In this document: one piece after another, positions 59,776 through 64,000 of the stretch
Numbering within the stretch: the stretch's first letter is position 1
Layout of the letters: the number at the start of each line of letters is the position of its first letter
Assembly: GCF_000296405.1 (NCBI RefSeq)
Contig: NZ_JH815195.1
Coordinates: 253,023 to 317,022, forward strand
Direction: 5' to 3'
From: Corynebacterium otitidis ATCC 51513
GTDB taxonomy: Bacteria > Actinomycetota > Actinomycetes > Mycobacteriales > Mycobacteriaceae
Length of the DNA: 64,000 nt
The notes under the pieces: generated by a model
What the model was told of the DNA's origin: nothing
Seen by the model: the letters and a program-made list of their open reading frames with translations, nothing else
The model's database searches: none
Position numbers and translations under genes: made by a program

Positions 59776-60690
59776 ATGCTTGCCAACACCAATGCCGGGG
59801 GGCGCGCCGCCTCCCTCGCCCGCCTGTTCGCAGTCCTCGCCGCGCTGGCGGCGCTCGTTAGCGTCCTGGTCGCCTGCTCGAACTCCGAGGAGGAATCCAC
59901 CGAGGGCGAGGCCACCACCTCCGAAAACGCCGGCGACGAGCCGCGCGTCGTGGCGCTCGACTGGCGCTACGAGGAAATCCTCGTCGACCTCGGCATCGAG
60001 CCGGTCGGCATCGCCGAGATCGGCGACTCCAAGCTCCCGCCGACCCTCGAGGGCAAGATCTCCGAGGATGTCGAGTCCGTCGGCCAGGCGAAGCAGCCGA
60101 ACCTCGAGGTCATCGAGTCGCTCGAGCCGGACCTCATCCTCGCGAGCCCGACCCGGCACGCCGATATCCTCGACACGCTCGAGGGGATCGCCGACACCGA
60201 GGCCTACGACGACTCCACCTTCGAGGCCGTCCTCGACTCCGTCGACGAGATCGCCGCGAAGGTCGGCAAGGAGGACGAGGCTAAGGAGATCCGCGAGCGG
60301 ATCGAGTCGAAGATCGAGCAGGCCTCCCAGGTCGTCGAGCCGGGCACCCGCGCCGCGGTCATCGGCTGGACCGACAACACCCTTTATACCTGGGTGCGCG
60401 AGTCCTTCCCGGGCTCCCTGCTCGAGGCCGTGGGCTACGAGTACGGCTACGACGGCGAGAAGTCCAACATCGAGTCGAAGACCGACGTCGCGGAGCTCAC
60501 CGGCGACAAGCTGCCGGACATGAACCTCGACATCATGTACCTCTACAACGACCAGGAGGGCTTCCGCTCCTCCCCGTGGGCCGACGTCGTGGACAACGTC
60601 GTCGACGTGGACCAGGACGTGTGGTCCCGCGCCCGTGGCACCCTGTCGGCGGAGGCCATGCTCGACCAGATCATCGAAGAAAACTCCTAA
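59776..60690 (+). CDS. Iron-siderophore ABC transporter substrate-binding lipoprotein (CiuA/FecB-like)
   Basis: 304 residues. Lipoprotein signal with lipobox LVAC at Cys34, followed by an acidic linker. The class III binding-protein fold is recognised from RVVALDWRYEEILVDLGIEP (about 56-75), KQPNLEVIESLEPDLILAS (about 111-129) and the C-terminal SSPWADVVDNV. It captures ferric siderophore for the two permeases and ATPase encoded next. The order matches ciuABCD(E) of C. diphtheriae. Probably a leaderless transcript. The next ATG follows the stop directly. Confidence 0.9.
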   Translation: MLANTNAGGRAASLARLFAVLAALAALVSVLVACSNSEEESTEGEATTSENAGDEPRVVALDWRYEEILVDLGIEPVGIAEIGDSKLPPTLEGKISEDVESVGQAKQPNLEVIESLEPDLILASPTRHADILDTLEGIADTEAYDDSTFEAVLDSVDEIAAKVGKEDEAKEIRERIESKIEQASQVVEPGTRAAVIGWTDNTLYTWVRESFPGSLLEAVGYEYGYDGEKSNIESKTDVAELTGDKLPDMNLDIMYLYNDQEGFRSSPWADVVDNVVDVDQDVWSRARGTLSAEAMLDQIIEENS

Positions 60691-61713
60691 ATGACCGTCT
60701 CCCGAAAGTGGGGGATCGCCCTCGTCATCGGGGTCTCGGTCGCGGTAGTCGCCGCCACGTTCGCGTGGCGGCTGCTGCGCGTCGAGGGCCCGGAGAGCGC
60801 CCCCTGGCTCGAGGGGGAGGTCTTCGCAGTCACCCGCGACCGCCTCATCGCCGCGACCGTCATCGGCGCCGGCCTGGGCATCGCGGGTCTCCTGCTGCGT
60901 ACCGCGACCTCCAACCCCCTCGCGGACCCGAGTATCACCGGCGTGAACTCCGGCGCCTCGCTCGGCGCGGTGCTCGGCACGACCCTGCTCGGCGGCGCCA
61001 CCGGCGCGGCGATCCTGCCCGGCTCGCTCATCGGCGCGAGCATCGCCATCGCCATCACCGTGGGCATCGGGCTGCGCGGCCACGTCGCGGACCCCTCCGG
61101 GGCGATCATCGTGCAGCGCATGGTGCTCCTCGGCATGGCGGTCTCCGCGCTGTTTAGCGCCCTGACCTCGATCGTGCTCGTCCTCGACGAGGCACAGCTC
61201 GCCACCGTGCTCTCGTGGCTCTCCGGGCGGCTCGGCGGGGTGGGCCTCGACGACCTTATCCCCGCGATCGTCGCGCTTCTCGTCGTCGCCCCGCTCGTCA
61301 TCGCGGGCGCGCGCGGCCTCGACACGCTCGCCGCGGGCGACCTCGTGGCGAGCTCCGTGGGCGCGGACCCGCGCCGGCTGCGCATCGGCGCGGTGAGCGC
61401 CGCGGTCGTGCTCGTTGCCAGCGGCGTCGCCGCCGCCGGGCCCATCGGCTTCCTCGGGCTCATGGCCGCGGTGGTCGTGCACCGGGTGTGCGGGCCGCGC
61501 CACCGCATCGGCATCGTCGTCGCGGCCGCGGTCGGGGCCGCGGTCCTCATCGTGTCCGACTCGATCGCCCAGGCGCTCTGGGCCCCCGCGGAGACCCCCG
61601 TCGGCATCGTCACCGCGCTCGCGGGCTTCCCGCTGTTGCTCTGGGGCATCCGAAACCTCACGCCGAAGAGGCCCACGGCCGCCGCGGCGGCGCCGGGAGG
61701 TGAGCGCCCGTGA
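60691..61713 (+). CDS. FecCD-family iron-siderophore permease 1
   Basis: 340 residues with about 9-10 membrane helices. Typical BtuC/FecCD blocks: RLIAATVIGAGLGIAGLLLR (about 51-70), TSNPLADPSITGVNSGASLG (about 73-92) and the coupling-helix region AGPIGFLGLMAAVVVHRVCG (about 249-268), where the usual GxIxFVGLxxPHxxR is slightly altered (VVHR in place of PHxxR). It starts at the base after the binding-protein stop and overlaps the next permease by four bases. Confidence 0.92.
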   Translation: MTVSRKWGIALVIGVSVAVVAATFAWRLLRVEGPESAPWLEGEVFAVTRDRLIAATVIGAGLGIAGLLLRTATSNPLADPSITGVNSGASLGAVLGTTLLGGATGAAILPGSLIGASIAIAITVGIGLRGHVADPSGAIIVQRMVLLGMAVSALFSALTSIVLVLDEAQLATVLSWLSGRLGGVGLDDLIPAIVALLVVAPLVIAGARGLDTLAAGDLVASSVGADPRRLRIGAVSAAVVLVASGVAAAGPIGFLGLMAAVVVHRVCGPRHRIGIVVAAAVGAAVLIVSDSIAQALWAPAETPVGIVTALAGFPLLLWGIRNLTPKRPTAAAAAPGGERP

Positions 61714-62708
61714 CTCCGAAGAACGCCGCCGCGGGCCGTGCCCGCTTCGTCGCCGTGTTCGTTGGACTTCTCATCGGCCTGGCGGCCGCCGCGGTGCTCG
61801 GCATGGCGATCGGCGCGGTGACCATGTCGCCGGCCGAGGTGCTCTCCGGGCTCGTCGACGGCGACTCGCTCATCTGGCGCTACCGCGCCCCGCGGATCCT
61901 CGTCGGCGTCGTCGCCGGGGCGTCCATGGCGGTGGCCGGCGCGCTGCTGCAGTCGGCGCTGCGCAACCCGCTCGCCGCGCCCGACACCGTCGGCATCACC
62001 GCCGGCGGCGGGCTCGCCGCCGTGGCCGCACTGCTCGGGGTGGGCACGGTCCCCGCCTCGCAGCTCACCGCGGTCGCGCTCGTCGGCGCCCTCATCGGCG
62101 CGGTGGTGGTGTTCCTGCTCGCCGGCCGCGGCATCGCCGACCCGGTGCGCCTCACGCTCACCGGCGTGACGGTCTCTGTGGTGTTCTCCGCGCTCACGCA
62201 GCTCCTGCTCGTACGCGCCGCCCCCGAGGCCGGCGCGGCGATGACGTGGCTGCGCGGCTCGCTCTACGCCCGCACCGTCGCCGACGCGGAGATCGTCGCG
62301 CCGTTCGTCGCGCTCGGCGTCGTCGCCGTCATCGTCGTCGCCCACCACCTCGACATGCTCGGCCTCGACGACTCCTCGATGCGCGGGGTCGGCGTGAGCC
62401 CCCTGGCGTGGCGCGTCATCGCCGTCGGGCTCGCCGTGACGCTCGGCGCCGCGGCCGTCGCCGCCGCCGGGGTGCTCGGCTTCGCCGGGCTCATCGTGCC
62501 CCACGCGGCGCGCATGCTCGTCGGCTCGACGATGCTGCGCCAGGTGCCCGTCGCCGCGGTCGGCGGCGCGGCGCTCGTCGTCGTGTGCGACGCGATCGGG
62601 CGCTGGGCCTTCGCCCCCACCGAGATCCCCGTCGGCGCGCTCATCGCCGTGGTCGGGGCGCCCTACTTCATCTACCTGCTCCTCAAGATGACGAAAGTGA
62701 AGGACTAA
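61710..62708 (+). CDS. FecCD-family iron-siderophore permease 2
   Basis: 332 residues, GTG start overlapping the previous stop (GTGA). About 9-10 membrane helices, with YRAPRILVGVVAGASMAVAG (about 59-78), LLQSALRNPLAAPDTVGITA (about 80-99) and the coupling motif GVLGFAGLIVPHAARMLVG (about 254-272) in full canonical form. It pairs with permease 1 as a heterodimer. Six bases separate it from the ATPase gene. Confidence 0.93.
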   Translation: MTPKNAAAGRARFVAVFVGLLIGLAAAAVLGMAIGAVTMSPAEVLSGLVDGDSLIWRYRAPRILVGVVAGASMAVAGALLQSALRNPLAAPDTVGITAGGGLAAVAALLGVGTVPASQLTAVALVGALIGAVVVFLLAGRGIADPVRLTLTGVTVSVVFSALTQLLLVRAAPEAGAAMTWLRGSLYARTVADAEIVAPFVALGVVAVIVVAHHLDMLGLDDSSMRGVGVSPLAWRVIAVGLAVTLGAAAVAAAGVLGFAGLIVPHAARMLVGSTMLRQVPVAAVGGAALVVVCDAIGRWAFAPTEIPVGALIAVVGAPYFIYLLLKMTKVKD

Positions 62709-62714
62709 ATAGCC

Positions 62715-63521
62715 ATGACGACCGGCCTGTCCTGCCGGGGGCTTTGCGTCGGATACGGCGGCCCCGAGATTCTCCACGACGTGGACCTCGACATCGAGCC
62801 GGGGAAGGTCACCGCGCTCATCGGCCCCAACGGCTGCGGCAAGTCGACGCTCCTTCGCGCGCTCGGCCGCCAGCAGAAGCCCACCTCCGGGGAGATCACC
62901 CTCGACGGGGAGCCGGCCTCGGCGCTCTCGGCGCGGGCTTTTGCCCGACAGCTGTCCTTTTTGCCGCAGGACCCCGCCGCGCCCGACGGCGTCACCGTGC
63001 GGGAGGTCATCGGCTATGGCCGCTACCCCTACACCGGCGCGTTCGCCGCGCTGCGCCGCGCCGACCACGAGGCGGTCGCCACCGCCGCCGAGCAGGCGGG
63101 CATCTCCCACCTGCTCGACGAGCCGGCCCGCGCGCTCTCCGGCGGGCAGCGCCAGCGCGTGTTCATCGCCATGACGCTTGCCCAAGACACCCCGATCGTT
63201 TTGCTCGACGAGCCGACGACCTACCTCGACCCGGCGCACCAGCTCGCGATCCTCGACCTCGTCGCGACCCTCAACGAGGCGGGCAAGACGATCGTCATGG
63301 TCGTCCACGACATGGCCCACGCCGCGCGCTTCGCCGACCGGGTCGTCGCGATGGTCGACGGCGCCATCGTCGCCGACGGCGAGTCCGAGGAGATCATGAC
63401 CGCCGCGCTCATCAGCCGGGTCTTCAACGTCGAGTGCCTCACCGTCACCGACCCGAAGACCGGCCGGGAGCTGCCCGTGCCCTACCACAACCTCGCCCTC
63501 GTGCGAGACCGCGTCGCGTAG
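62715..63521 (+). CDS. Iron-siderophore ABC transporter ATPase (FepC-like)
   Basis: 268 residues. Walker A GPNGCGKST (37-45), Q-loop in SFLPQDP, ABC signature ALSGGQRQRVFIAM (about 139-152), Walker B IVLLDEPTTYLD (about 160-171) and the switch His in MVVHDMAHAAR (about 193-203). It powers the two FecCD permeases. Downstream an 83-base gap leads to the biosynthetic gene with its own ribosome site. Confidence 0.94.
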   Translation: MTTGLSCRGLCVGYGGPEILHDVDLDIEPGKVTALIGPNGCGKSTLLRALGRQQKPTSGEITLDGEPASALSARAFARQLSFLPQDPAAPDGVTVREVIGYGRYPYTGAFAALRRADHEAVATAAEQAGISHLLDEPARALSGGQRQRVFIAMTLAQDTPIVLLDEPTTYLDPAHQLAILDLVATLNEAGKTIVMVVHDMAHAARFADRVVAMVDGAIVADGESEEIMTAALISRVFNVECLTVTDPKTGRELPVPYHNLALVRDRVA

Positions 63522-63604
63522 GAGATCCTTTAAAGACACGACGGGGCAAGCCACCGTAGATAAAGCGGCGCGGCGCGCCGCTGGGGACGAAAGGATCAGC
63601 TGAC

Positions 63605-64000
63605 ATGCCCGACACCCCCGGCGCGGCCAGCACCGTGGCCGACCGGATCTTCGACGCGCTGCTCAAGGAGAGGATCCTCGCCACCCCGGCGCGCGGGCTG
63701 CGCGCCCGGCTGCGGGCGGACCCCGCGGGCACGCTCGCCGCCCTCGCGGAGGCGGGGGCGCTCGACTGCGAGGCCCCCAACCTTAAGCGGGCGCTCGCGG
63801 AGATCGAGGACGGCGTCGTGGGGCTCGAGCGGGCGCGCCGCGGGATCGCCGAGCGCTGGGCGGCGGAGCGCGCCGCCCACGACCCGGAAAGCGCCACCGC
63901 GTTTAGCGACCTCGTCGAGGCCGCGCGGCGCCGCTGCCCGGCGGGCGACCGGGGACCGTCGGCGCTGCTCGCGCGCCTCGAGCAGATCGTCTGCGAGGGC
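63605..64000 (+). CDS. Putative IucA/IucC-family siderophore synthetase, N-terminal part (3' end outside window)
   Basis: 132 codons visible, open to the window end. Start ATG at 63605 with GAAAGGA nine bases upstream. The visible part is helical and Ala/Arg-rich and by itself not diagnostic. It ends in LLARLEQIVCEG, which fits the position just before the GHPxHPxxK active-site motif of NIS synthetases. The place behind a siderophore importer matches ciuE after ciuABCD in C. diphtheriae. If so, it would condense citrate or dicarboxylate with an amine or alcohol in siderophore assembly. The assignment rests mainly on context. Confidence 0.6.
   Translation, partial: MPDTPGAASTVADRIFDALLKERILATPARGLRARLRADPAGTLAALAEAGALDCEAPNLKRALAEIEDGVVGLERARRGIAERWAAERAAHDPESATAFSDLVEAARRRCPAGDRGPSALLARLEQIVCEG

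Noticed and set aside
60687-63554. 955-codon open frame antisense to the siderophore transporter genes
   Set aside because: A shadow of four well-supported coding genes; no family resemblance.
1-64000. CRISPR arrays, insertion sequences, integrons
   Set aside because: No regularly spaced repeats, transposase motifs or terminal inverted repeats with target duplications were seen.

Overview
The window is about 70% G+C and closely packed on both strands. Gene content points to a high-GC member of Corynebacterium or a near relative among the mycolic-acid actinobacteria. The evidence is the fhaA-fhaB-pstP-rodA-pbpA-pknA-pknB-crgA wall-growth and kinase cluster behind a tRNA-Leu, sortase-type LANTG surface proteins, a siderophore importer followed by an IucA/IucC-type gene in the order of the C. 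diphtheriae ciu locus, and operators resembling those of the corynebacterial regulators McbR (TAGAC-N6-GTCTA) and GlxR (TGTGA-N6-TCACA). The species cannot be told from the sequence. No insertion sequence, phage or CRISPR array is visible.

Layout. 1-10.2 kb: 3' part of an HrpB helicase, a DUF885 protein, a ROK regulator with a perfect McbR-type operator, a DAACS symporter, a small holin-like membrane protein, a 3-methyladenine DNA glycosylase, a POT peptide transporter and a YjiH-family membrane protein. 10.2-14.3 kb: histidine degradation (hutG divergent from hutU-hutI; no hutH here). 14.5-16.7 kb: two LANTG surface proteins. 16.8-20.4 kb: a TPP-riboswitch-controlled ThiD-TenA fusion, ferritin and PPK2. 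20.4-25.3 kb: alcohol dehydrogenase, Baeyer-Villiger monooxygenase and two esterases, which read as a ketone-degradation operon. 25.5-30.2 kb: sodA, galE, a butanediol-type dehydrogenase and nadC. 30.1-36.1 kb: MaoC hydratase, FabG4-type reductase and thiolase, divergent from an acyl-CoA oxidase; together these cover one beta-oxidation turn. 36.1-41.9 kb: an SsuD-like monooxygenase, an M20 peptidase, a second hydrolase-BVMO pair and DoxX. 42.1-43.8 kb: nrdI-nrdF. 43.8-49.1 kb: FAD monooxygenase, macro-domain protein, Mug glycosylase, esterase, FMN reductase and an SDR. 49.2-59.6 kb: tRNA-Leu and the wall-growth/kinase cluster. 59.7-64 kb: siderophore ABC importer and the start of an IucA/IucC-type synthetase cut by the window end.

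The most striking item is nrdF (42782-43801). Three of the four carboxylate metal ligands that are glutamates in ordinary class Ib R2 proteins are Gln119, Ser179 and Lys213 here, while Asp88, both His ligands and the radical Tyr126 remain. This is the QSK pattern of metal-free class Ie ribonucleotide reductases, which use a DOPA radical. Its activase partner nrdI lies directly upstream, but no nrdE is in the window.

Many genes look leaderless: an extended -10 lies 6-8 bases before the ATG. Long GC-rich hairpins mark most convergent gene ends.
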